A stretch of 64,000 bases of DNA from Slackia sp. (GTDB lineage: Bacteria > Actinomycetota > Coriobacteriia > Anaerosomatales > Anaerosomataceae): positions 1 to 64,000 of the forward strand of contig DYEA01000017.1 of NCBI GenBank assembly GCA_020725885.1, given 5' to 3'. Both the position numbers and the translations under genes were made by a program. Position 1 is the stretch's first letter, and every line of letters starts with the position of its first letter. The notes under the pieces are model-generated. The model was not told the origin of the DNA, did not search any database, and saw only the letters and a program-made list of their open reading frames with translations. This document shows, piece by piece, positions 57,430 to 64,000 of the stretch.

Positions 57430-58809
57430 AGAAGCATCTAATACAGGGGGGTCAGGCGGCGTCGGCGAACCGTGACTCCCAGTGAGCGTCCCACTCGTTG
57501 TTGAAGCGTAGCAGCTTGAGCTTGAGGATCCCGAGGGCCCCTGGCTTGAGCCAACTCATGCCGCGGCACTTCAAGCGTCTGGAGACCAAGACGTCCACCG
57601 CTTTTTCCAGAGATCCCGAACCGAACAGATCGGTGCGCGTGTAGTTCCGAATGCCCTCCGCGTTGACAGTGATGTAGTTGATGAGCCGCCGGTGGACCTG
57701 GCGGACCCTGTCGTCGGGGCCCGGATCGTATGAGCGCAGGATGCGGACCGCCGCATGCGGCCTGCCTGCCACGCACTCGCTCAGCACGCGCTCGCGCCAC
57801 GCAGCGTCCTTTTCGCGGGAGAACAGCTCCGAGATGCGGCGCTTGAGGTGGTAGAGGTCGAGCACGTAGACGGCATCGGGGAACCAGTCGCGCGCGGTCC
57901 GTCTGATCCAGCCCGCGCCGTCCCCGATCACGATCGTCGTGCCTGCGGTGGTCATCCCCGCCTTCACGGCAAGCGTCGACATCTTGCGTGCGAAGGTCGC
58001 CGTGTCCTCGATCCCGGCGTGGGCGGTGCGGCCGAGCAGCGTCCGGCGCCCTTCCGAGACGTCGGCCACCCCGCTCCACACCACGCCGACCCGTGCCTCG
58101 AAGCGCTCGCCCGTCGCCCGGTCGGCGACAAGCCCTCCATCCATGGCCACGACGACCGTGTCTTGGCCATCGCGCTCCACACACCCTGGCGGGCAGACCC
58201 CGCAGGAGAACAGCTCGTCTGTCTCGCGCTCGAGTTCCACGCCGATGCGCGTGGCCTCGGAAAGGGCGAATCTGCGTATCTGCTCGTGGCTGACCGTGGC
58301 GCCTGTGAGGCGGGCAAGCAGGTCCGAGGACTTCGCGTACCCGAGCTCTGTGGCCAGGCGCAGCGCACGTTCGGTGACAGGCAGCGTGTGCCGTGCTTCG
58401 GGCAGGAACGCCGCAAGCGGGGCCGAGCGCGCCTTGCACTCCTTGCACCGCAAGCGTCTGACAGGCACGCTCACGGCGCCTGCGAGCATCACGACACTCC
58501 TGTGATCGACATCTGAGACGGTCAGGACACCGCCGCACGAGGGGCACGTCCGTTCCTTGAGCAGGCCGGCCTCGATCTGACTGCACGCTTCGGAGAACGC
58601 CGCACGCTGCACCTCCTTGATCCTTTCTTCGAGATCACGGTCGAGCACGTGGACGGAAGCGTCATCGGGAAGCTCGATCTCCACGACACCGAGCTCGATG
58701 CGGACTATCATCGACATGCGGACTCCTCTCATCAGGTTGGTTGTGGTGACCCCACTGATGAAGGAGTCCGCACTCTTCGTCAACCAGCCCCCGAGTTTGT
58801 GATGCTTCC
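57430..58809 (-). mobile_element. Insertion sequence, 1380 bp, ISKra4/ISLre2-like
   Basis: One transposase gene bounded by imperfect terminal inverted repeats: both ends read xGAAGCATC...A.AC..GGGGG over ~27 bases (left from 57430, right from 58809 inward). A perfect 9-bp duplication CTTCGTCCG flanks it. The single ORF, DDE-type transposase and 9-bp duplication fit the ISKra4 or ISLre2 families. It has landed between the cytochrome-operon regulatory repeats and the initiator tRNA promoter, 18 bases from the outermost repeat and 17 bases from the tRNA -35 box. Confidence 0.88.
57452..58717 (-). CDS. DDE transposase of the insertion sequence (ISKra4/ISLre2-like)
   Basis: 421 residues from ATG 58717 (GAGAGGAG upstream). 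N-terminal zinc-ribbon pairs CPSC and CKEC lead to a DDE domain with candidate acidic residues in VVVAMDGGL, VIGDGAGWI and GSLEKAVDVLVSRRLKCRG, plus DLYHLKRRISELF. Frame is intact, so the element may be active. GSGSLEKAV near the C-terminus with RGMSW is typical of the ISKra4/ISLre2 group; the exact family needs a database comparison. Confidence 0.87.
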   Translation of the reverse strand: MSMIVRIELGVVEIELPDDASVHVLDRDLEERIKEVQRAAFSEACSQIEAGLLKERTCPSCGGVLTVSDVDHRSVVMLAGAVSVPVRRLRCKECKARSAPLAAFLPEARHTLPVTERALRLATELGYAKSSDLLARLTGATVSHEQIRRFALSEATRIGVELERETDELFSCGVCPPGCVERDGQDTVVVAMDGGLVADRATGERFEARVGVVWSGVADVSEGRRTLLGRTAHAGIEDTATFARKMSTLAVKAGMTTAGTTIVIGDGAGWIRRTARDWFPDAVYVLDLYHLKRRISELFSREKDAAWRERVLSECVAGRPHAAVRILRSYDPGPDDRVRQVHRRLINYITVNAEGIRNYTRTDLFGSGSLEKAVDVLVSRRLKCRGMSWLKPGALGILKLKLLRFNNEWDAHWESRFADAA

Positions 58810-58818
58810 CTTCGTCCG
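58810..58818. repeat. Target-site duplication, right copy
   Basis: CTTCGTCCG, identical to 57421-57429. It lies next to the tRNA promoter. Confidence 0.85.
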
Positions 58819-58826
58819 GGTCCGGC

Positions 58827-58855
58827 TTGCGCTGGCCGCGCTGGGCTGCTAGAAT
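58827..58855 (+). promoter_or_regulatory. Promoter of the initiator tRNA gene
   Basis: TTGCGC (58827-58832), 17-base spacer, TAGAAT (58850-58855), twenty bases before the tRNA. The -10 lies in an inverted repeat CTGCT/AGCAG. Confidence 0.7.
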
Positions 58856-58874
58856 CAGCAGCCGCTTCACAGAG

Positions 58875-58951
58875 TGCGGGGTGGAGCAGTCTGGTAGCTC
58901 GTCGTGCTCATAACCCGAAGGTCGCAGGTTCGAATCCTGCCCCCGCGACCA
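58875..58951 (+). tRNA. Initiator tRNA-Met (CAU) with an anticodon-stem mismatch
   Basis: Loop CTCATAA gives CAU. GAGCAGTCTGGTAGCTC (D-arm with A11-T24) is the initiator form, and the 1:72 position is T-G, not a Watson-Crick pair, as expected for an initiator. T-arm GCAGG-TTCGAAT-CCTGC; acceptor TGCGGGG/CCCCGCG; CCA encoded. The usual three consecutive G:C pairs of the initiator anticodon stem read GTG/CCC, i.e. a T.C mismatch in the middle pair (58905/58915). Confidence 0.9.
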
Positions 58952-58960
58952 AGACGATTA

Positions 58961-58987
58961 ACGGCCGGCGCTGAGCGCGCCGGCCGT
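58961..58987. terminator. Strong hairpin between tRNA-Met and herA
   Basis: ACGGCCGGCGC (58961-58971) / GCGCCGGCCGT (58977-58987), perfect 11-bp stem, followed by TTCG on the plus strand. It ends the tRNA transcript and, being palindromic, may also end the oppositely transcribed herA. Confidence 0.75.
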
Positions 58988-59012
58988 TTCGCGTTGGGTG
59001 GCGAGGTGCGGC

Positions 59013-60668
59013 TTAGGCGGAAGAACCGGGGCCGGGCAGGTCCTTCAGGAAGTCCTCCTCCTCGTGCTTTCCCTCACTGATGCTCTTGTCGACCCGCACC
59101 ATCACAGGAATCCGGACGAATGAGCCGGACAGGAGCGCCTCGCCCGTGCTGAGGTTCGGAAGTGCATGCGCTTCCGCTTCTCCGAGGGTTTCGACGACAT
59201 CGCGGATGTACCGCTGATCATTCGGGTTCACGATGCGCAGGATGAGGTAGCTGTTCGCCTGCGAGAGCACCGTCGCGTCGATGCGGCTTGGCCGCTGCGA
59301 TATGAGTATCAGCCCCATGCCGTACTTGCGTCCTTCGGTGGCGATCTGCTTTATCACTGGCAACGATGGAGCGACTCGGTCGTTGTCCCCGACCGCGGTC
59401 CAGCCCGGGATGAAGTTGTGGGCTTCCTCGATCACTGTGAGGAAGCGGGGTATCTTGCCGCCTACGCGGTCTTGCAGCAGCTGCTGCATCAGATTCGCCA
59501 CGATCGACTGGCGCAGTTCGTCGGAGTAGCCCTCGAGCGAGACAATGGAAACCCGCTTGTACGCGATCAGCTCGTGGAGCTGTTGTGTCGACGGTAACTC
59601 GCGAGCGTCGCCGCTATATGTCTTGTTCGTCCGTACCATGTTCAAGTACTGCTTGCCGGCTCTGCGGCACTGGCGGGCGACAGCGTTTGCCGTGGAGCTC
59701 TGACAGTTGAGGCTCTGAGAGATCTTGCGCATCCGGTCGGGCAGCGGCCTTCGGTCATCTACCGCCTTAAGCTCCGCAATCCTGTCGGCTAGTTCAGCGA
59801 GTGCGAAGAAGTGGTCCCGGTCGAGTGACTTCGTCAGGGGAGCATAGCCGAACTCTTCCAGAGCCGCATCGAGTTCGTAGCGGCTCTTCTCGTCTTGCAG
59901 CGCGGCCAAGATTCCCGCCGCGAATTGCTCCTGAGGAGCGCTGATGATCTCGCCAGAGAGGCCCCTCAGGTACGACAAGACCTGATCCGGCGACTCGTCT
60001 TGCAGTCGGATTTGCGGCAGGTAGGTCACTACGTCTGTACGTTGTGCGATGTGAAGGCCCGCATAGTCGCCGTGCGGGTCGAAGATGAGTATCGGGTAGC
60101 CGAGACCCATGAGCTCCTCGAGGATCTTCCTCGTGGCTACGGTCTTACCTGCACCGGTTGATGCGAGCACTGCGAGATGCCTCGAGACGATCATGTGGCC
60201 ATCAAGGTAGACCCGCACGTTGTCATTGCCCCGCAGATTCCCGATCCGCAGCCGACGATGCTCCGGAATCCCGCCGGACAGGAAGTCCTCGATCTCTCGG
60301 GCAGGTGGCACGTACACTCGGCCAGCCGGCTGGACGGGGTACTTCGGCGGCTCCAGGCGGCCCTCTCGTTCGACCCCAATGACGGTGCAGGTGGCGGTGA
60401 TCATCTCGCGCGACATCGAGACCACGGAATCGAACGGATCTCGACCCTGGAAGGCCAATTCCTGGGCGGCTTCACGGGGGAACAACGGGTTGAGCCGCTC
60501 GATGGTGGTGACTTTCGCCCACGCACGTAAACGACATTCGCCATCGAGCGTGTCCACGGCGACGAGGTCCTGGACATTTACTGTGTTGGGCCGAACCTGC
60601 ATCTGGAACTCGGTCGTCGAAGTCACGCCGACGACTGTGCCGACCGCGGTCGCGCTGTTCGTCTCCAC
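59013..60668 (-). CDS. herA: HerA-like hexameric ATPase/translocase
   Basis: 551 residues, GTG start directly after the nurA stop (GGAGGTG upstream). N-terminal HAS-barrel (~10-110; VGTVVGVTSTTEFQMQV), Walker A STGAGKT (170-176), FDPHGDYAG, Walker B FLTVIEEAHNF (~410), then ISQRPSRIDATVLSQ with sensor Gln/Arg. FtsK/HerA-type pumps that feed DNA to NurA nuclease. In bacteria HerA with a nuclease is a known anti-phage arrangement. Base composition is less GC-rich at third positions than the neighbouring housekeeping genes, suggesting transfer. Confidence 0.92.
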   Translation of the reverse strand: METNSATAVGTVVGVTSTTEFQMQVRPNTVNVQDLVAVDTLDGECRLRAWAKVTTIERLNPLFPREAAQELAFQGRDPFDSVVSMSREMITATCTVIGVEREGRLEPPKYPVQPAGRVYVPPAREIEDFLSGGIPEHRRLRIGNLRGNDNVRVYLDGHMIVSRHLAVLASTGAGKTVATRKILEELMGLGYPILIFDPHGDYAGLHIAQRTDVVTYLPQIRLQDESPDQVLSYLRGLSGEIISAPQEQFAAGILAALQDEKSRYELDAALEEFGYAPLTKSLDRDHFFALAELADRIAELKAVDDRRPLPDRMRKISQSLNCQSSTANAVARQCRRAGKQYLNMVRTNKTYSGDARELPSTQQLHELIAYKRVSIVSLEGYSDELRQSIVANLMQQLLQDRVGGKIPRFLTVIEEAHNFIPGWTAVGDNDRVAPSLPVIKQIATEGRKYGMGLILISQRPSRIDATVLSQANSYLILRIVNPNDQRYIRDVVETLGEAEAHALPNLSTGEALLSGSFVRIPVMVRVDKSISEGKHEEEDFLKDLPGPGSSA

Positions 60669-62030
60669 TCACACCTCCGGTCTCGTCCTACGGCTTCGCC
60701 GCCCGGTTCCTTGGGTGGCGATAAGCATCTTCAGCGACTCGGTGTCAGCCATGTCGATGTAGTCGCCTGCGAGCAGGCGGCCGTACTGCGCAAGTATCAG
60801 TTGACGGTAGGCTTTGGTCATCCACTGCGGTATCGCGGTGTACTTGTCCACGATGTCAAGACCGATTGGGAACGCGTACCCAGGCAGAATTGAGGCATAG
60901 TCGCAAACGCGAGCGAGAACCTCGTTCAGCTCACGGTCGCCGTAATCGCTGGGCACCTCGACTCTGATGGGATACCTCGACTGAGCGACGCAGACGTAGG
61001 TGTCCTTGACGTCAGGAAACAAGCGCGCCCTGTCATCGCGCATCCGCCGGCGTGTCTCGACCGGGTGCCAGTCCAGCGCCTCTCCAGGCTCCAGCACGAG
61101 CGACAGCAGCATCGAGTCGTTGTAGCGAGTGGCGTCGAGGATCGCGTCGACGTGTGGAATCCGACCGGGCCGACGCGTTCCGCCCGTGTCGGTCAGGTGC
61201 TCGAACATCTCCGGACGCTCGATCACGAACCGCTCGATGACGCCGCGTGTGACCGACCGACCTCTTGAGCGTTCGATGACCCCAGCAAGCAGGACGCCTC
61301 GCTCTTGACAGCGACGGAAAACCAGCTGTTGCAGGTACGCGATCATGCAGACAGCCGGTATCCGTCCACCGGCGAGCGCACCGTCGCACACACCGCGGCA
61401 CGTGCTCCCAGAGCAGGCGCACCAGCCCTCGAAGCCCTCAAGGGTGCGGTTGACGTGCGGTCGGCCGCCGCCGAGCATGGTGGCGTAGTCGTCCAGGACG
61501 AACCAGTGCTCGAAGAAGACTCCGGTCACGAACTGGAGCGGCCCGTGGAGCACGAGGATTCGGATGTCAGAGAACCGATCGTCTTCGAGTGCTGCAAGAA
61601 GGGCGGCTTGTTCCACGATGAGCCGCACGACGTCTCCGTAGCGGGAGTCGGCCTTCTTCCCGCTCTTGAGCTCGCCTAGCATCAAGGGGAAGTGCTCGAA
61701 TGTCTCGCGCGCTTCCAGGTCACGCTCGCCCTCTTTGACCCGGAAGATGCCGGCACGGACGATCAGGGGATCGCCGATGCCCATGTCGACACGCGAAAGG
61801 CCGCCATCTACGAAGGCTGCCGCGCAGGGACTCGGGCGTCCTGGCGGAACCTGATGGATGCTCCGGGGGCCGCGGCCAGAGAGGAAGATCGTTCGTGCAG
61901 CGCGGGCGATGCTGAGCGTCGATTCGAAGTACGCGGCGCGCAGGTCTTCTGCGACCAGCAGCGCGCTTTCTGCGATACGCGCAAACAGGTCGGGGTCACT
62001 GCGCAGTTTGGTCCCTGGATCAGAAGCCAC
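60669..62030 (-). CDS. nurA: NurA-domain nuclease with a Cys-rich insertion
   Basis: 453 residues, GTG start. NurA-type elements: the catalytic Asp in AAAFVDGGLSRVDMG (D75), VIERSRGRSVTR, and a C-terminal FPIGLDIVDKYTAIPQ region. 5'-3' nuclease that works with HerA. Residues 204-215 hold four Cys (C204, C206, C211, C215) in a CxCx4CxxxC motif within a loop not usual for NurA; it could bind zinc or an iron-sulfur cluster. Immediately upstream of herA (one-base gap), so one operon. Upstream spacer of 77 bases has a weak TTGAGC-N17-GATTCT on the minus strand. Confidence 0.85.
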   Translation of the reverse strand: MASDPGTKLRSDPDLFARIAESALLVAEDLRAAYFESTLSIARAARTIFLSGRGPRSIHQVPPGRPSPCAAAFVDGGLSRVDMGIGDPLIVRAGIFRVKEGERDLEARETFEHFPLMLGELKSGKKADSRYGDVVRLIVEQAALLAALEDDRFSDIRILVLHGPLQFVTGVFFEHWFVLDDYATMLGGGRPHVNRTLEGFEGWCACSGSTCRGVCDGALAGGRIPAVCMIAYLQQLVFRRCQERGVLLAGVIERSRGRSVTRGVIERFVIERPEMFEHLTDTGGTRRPGRIPHVDAILDATRYNDSMLLSLVLEPGEALDWHPVETRRRMRDDRARLFPDVKDTYVCVAQSRYPIRVEVPSDYGDRELNEVLARVCDYASILPGYAFPIGLDIVDKYTAIPQWMTKAYRQLILAQYGRLLAGDYIDMADTESLKMLIATQGTGRRSRRTRPEV

Positions 62031-62107
62031 GTCTTACCCCCAGGACAGCGGGCGACTGCTACTAGAATCGGCCTCTTGGGCGGCTCGCTCAAGCGCTCTC
62101 AAGGGCG

Positions 62108-63082
62108 TCAACCTCGCCAAACGGTTCCCGCGTGCCATTCGAGCAGCGAACGGTCTGGCTGCATGGCGAGCTCTGACGGCAAGTGGATGCGCTGCTTGTC
62201 GAGCGCGTAGTAGCTCCGGCCGTTGTGGAAGTCCTCGTAGAGGGCCTCGCTCACGCGGAATCGGTAGTCCGGCGTGACCGTCACGTAGCCAGTATCGAAG
62301 AGCCGGTGGATGTCGCTGCGGAGCGCGAGGCCGTTGCGCACGTCGTGCGGACCGCCGTCCGCGAACGGCCGGATGTGCGCGGCCTCCAGGACGGGCAGCG
62401 AGTGCTCTTGCGTGACGGCGCACGCGCGTTCGTACGCGTCGAGCACGGCGATGCGGAACGCCCCCTGGCCGAGCCGCGGGGCGACGAGGGTGGGCGGGCC
62501 GTAGCGCTCGCCTCTAGGCTCGATTCCGACCAGCGAGGGTTGAGCGCTTGCGGCGGACTGGGCGGCCGCGGTCAGCATCGCCGCCCGCTCGCGGCACTCC
62601 ACGAAGATGCGTCGCCCCTCGCCCGATGAGAGGACTTCGGTGCGGCCGGAAACGATGTTCTGATGCCAGTCGGCAGGCTCGCGAACCCACAGGCTCTCAG
62701 GGAAGAACGCTGGCTGAGTGACGATGATGCAGCCGATCTCGAAGTCGCTGGCGCGACCGGTGTCGTCGTGACCCATCCGGCGACGGTACATGAGCAGGCG
62801 TTCGACCATCGCATCCAGCGACTCGGCACCGTTCTCGACGCCGAATGCGTCCCACGCGAGCCACGCTGGAAGGATGCTGAAGCGCGCGAACCAGCCGAAA
62901 CCGGCGATCGCGTTGTGCGGGTGCTTGAGGCGGAAAAAGAAGGGTTCTCCAGGCGAGAGGGCTTTGAACGTCGCGCGGTCAGACGGCCGCCAGAAGTTCA
63001 CCTCGTCGAGCGGCGCCTCCTGGGCGCGCCGTGCCAAAAATCGATACCAGTCGTAGTCGGTGTTGGCGACGAAACCGCGCAT
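62108..63082 (-). CDS. HNH restriction-type endonuclease
   Basis: 324 residues, ATG. C-terminal HNH nuclease: CAVTQEHSLPVLEAAHIRPF, DGGPHDVRNGLALRSDIHRLFD, the second with the N/H pattern of HNH-type restriction proteins. The N-terminal ~200 residues (DYDWYRFLARRAQEAP, FWRPSDRATFKAL, EPFFFRLKHPHNAIAGFGWF) form an EVE-like or specificity domain that resembles those of HNH endonucleases that bind modified DNA. It lies nine bases after hsdR and upstream of nurA. Confidence 0.85.
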   Translation of the reverse strand: MRGFVANTDYDWYRFLARRAQEAPLDEVNFWRPSDRATFKALSPGEPFFFRLKHPHNAIAGFGWFARFSILPAWLAWDAFGVENGAESLDAMVERLLMYRRRMGHDDTGRASDFEIGCIIVTQPAFFPESLWVREPADWHQNIVSGRTEVLSSGEGRRIFVECRERAAMLTAAAQSAASAQPSLVGIEPRGERYGPPTLVAPRLGQGAFRIAVLDAYERACAVTQEHSLPVLEAAHIRPFADGGPHDVRNGLALRSDIHRLFDTGYVTVTPDYRFRVSEALYEDFHNGRSYYALDKQRIHLPSELAMQPDRSLLEWHAGTVWRG

Positions 63083-63091
63083 GGAGGCGCC

Positions 63092-64000
63092 CTACCCTCC
63101 GACCCACTCTTCGGTCAGCACCTCTGCTTGCTCGATGACGAGCTCGACGGCGGCCTCCTGCTTGTCCGGCGGGTACTTGTACTTGCGCAGCAGCCGGCGC
63201 ACCATCACGCGCATTCTCGCGCGCACGCTCTCGCGCACCGCCCAGTCGATGGTAGCGCTGTTGCGCACCTGCTCGGTCAGCTCGTGAGCGATTCGCTTGA
63301 GCGTCTCGTCGCCCAGTTCGCGGACGGCGCTCTCGTTGGCGGCCAATGCGTCGTAGAACGCGAGCTCGTCGTCCGTGAGCCCCAGCTGCTCACCGCGCGC
63401 CTGCGCGTCGCGCATCTGGTGTGCGAGCGAGATGAGCTCCTCGATCACCTGCGCAGTCTCGATCGCGCGGTTCTCGTACTTGCGAATCGCTTGCTCGAGC
63501 AGCTCGGCGAAGGAGCGCGCCTGCACGACGTTGCGCCGCTCGCGCGACTTGATCTCGCCGGTTAGCAGCTTGCGCAGGACCTCCACGGCGAGGTTGCGCT
63601 GCGGCATCGTGCGCACCTCGGCAAGGAACTCATCGGACAGGATGGAGATGTCAGGCTTGTTCAGGCCGGCAGCTGCGAATACGTCGATGACCTGGTCGGA
63701 CGCGATCGCCTTCGAGACGATCTGCCGAATGGCGTGGTCGATGTCCTCGCGCAGGCGGCCCGGCTCGGCGTCATGTTTCGCGAGCGCCGCACGCACCGCC
63801 TGGAAGAAGCCCACGTCATCGCGGATGGCGAGCGCGTCTTCGTGCGGCACCGCGAGCGCAAAGGCCCGCGACAGCGCGGCGACAGCGTCGAGCAGGCGCT
63901 TCTTGCCGTCCTCCTGCGCGAGGATGTGGTCCTGTGCGGCAGGCAGGAGCCCGAGCTTCTGCTCGGGGGTGCCCGTCGTCCACGCTGACCAGTCGAACCC
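63092..64000 (-). CDS. hsdR: Type I restriction enzyme R subunit, C-terminal part (partial)
   Basis: The frame is open to the window edge. The 302 visible residues are the C-terminal helical region of HsdR (DUF3387-type): [76 protein letters not shown] and [32 protein letters not shown]. HsdR is the motor/nuclease subunit; the ATPase and nuclease domains and hsdM/hsdS would lie beyond 64000. Nine bases upstream of the HNH gene, so co-transcribed. Confidence 0.9.
   Translation of the reverse strand, partial: GFDWSAWTTGTPEQKLGLLPAAQDHILAQEDGKKRLLDAVAALSRAFALAVPHEDALAIRDDVGFFQAVRAALAKHDAEPGRLREDIDHAIRQIVSKAIASDQVIDVFAAAGLNKPDISILSDEFLAEVRTMPQRNLAVEVLRKLLTGEIKSRERRNVVQARSFAELLEQAIRKYENRAIETAQVIEELISLAHQMRDAQARGEQLGLTDDELAFYDALAANESAVRELGDETLKRIAHELTEQVRNSATIDWAVRESVRARMRVMVRRLLRKYKYPPDKQEAAVELVIEQAEVLTEEWVGG

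Overview
The window is high-G+C DNA from a strictly anaerobic-looking bacterium that combines actinobacterial composition with a Firmicutes-type housekeeping order (rsmI, abrB, metG, tatD, yabE-like, rsmA, veg, ispE, spoVG, glmU, prs, rplY/ctc, pth). Together with a V-type ATPase, an Nfn-type transhydrogenase pair, ApbE and a 16-haem cytochrome, this points to a Coriobacteriia-like actinobacterium (Anaerosomatales/OPB41-type). That assignment is inference; no 16S gene is present.

Layout. 1-5.1 kb: end of a tRNA-Phe, a GNAT acetyltransferase, an exported coiled-coil lysozyme-like protein, an OmpR-type response regulator/histidine kinase pair and two small exported proteins. 5.2-9.1 kb: a degenerate HD-GYP protein and a HEAT-like protein that share an N-terminal module, and a divergent IrrE-like protein without its catalytic Glu. 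9.2-12.5 kb: ROK kinase, DUF362 ferredoxin-like protein, membrane protein. 12.4-24.2 kb: the housekeeping block, with tRNA-Gln. 24.3-29.4 kb: M23 hydrolase, DUF4870-like protein, ApbE, NfnA/NfnB. 29.5-35.1 kb: a receiver-LytTR regulator translationally coupled to a WxLIP-like membrane protein, followed by three exported beta-sandwich proteins. 35.3-38.1 kb: UPF0210/UPF0237 pair, DUF951, degenerate M23-like protein. 38.3-47.4 kb: a complete ntpFIKECGAB-x-D V-type ATPase operon with a sodium-type rotor site. 47.5-52.2 kb: MntA/HepT toxin-antitoxin, TldE/TldD, NlpC/P60 hydrolase. 52.3-57.3 kb: a giant 16-haem cytochrome and its exported partner. 57.4-58.8 kb: a complete insertion sequence with a 9-bp target duplication. 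58.9-64 kb: initiator tRNA, then a defence island (HerA, NurA, HNH nuclease, HsdR fragment).

The most interesting signal is regulatory. Four promoter regions for exported proteins (near 31.6, 32.3, 35.15 and 57.3 kb) each carry a sigma28/WhiG-like -10 box ([GA]CCGATA) and, upstream, repeats of a 9-mer AYGARCGGY. Read in the direction of transcription this is RCCGYTCRT, close to the known LytTR-family half-site, and two pairs have the exact LytTR geometry (9 bp + 12 bp + 9 bp). Copies also sit upstream of the LytTR regulator gene at 29.5 kb. I propose that this regulator and a sigma28-type factor control a WxL-like surface complex together with the large extracellular cytochrome system. An insertion sequence has landed about 20 bp beyond the outermost repeat at the cytochrome promoter.

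Many very long antisense open frames (for example opposite the V-ATPase and the cytochrome) are composition artefacts and are left out. No intergenic stretch exceeds 300 bases.
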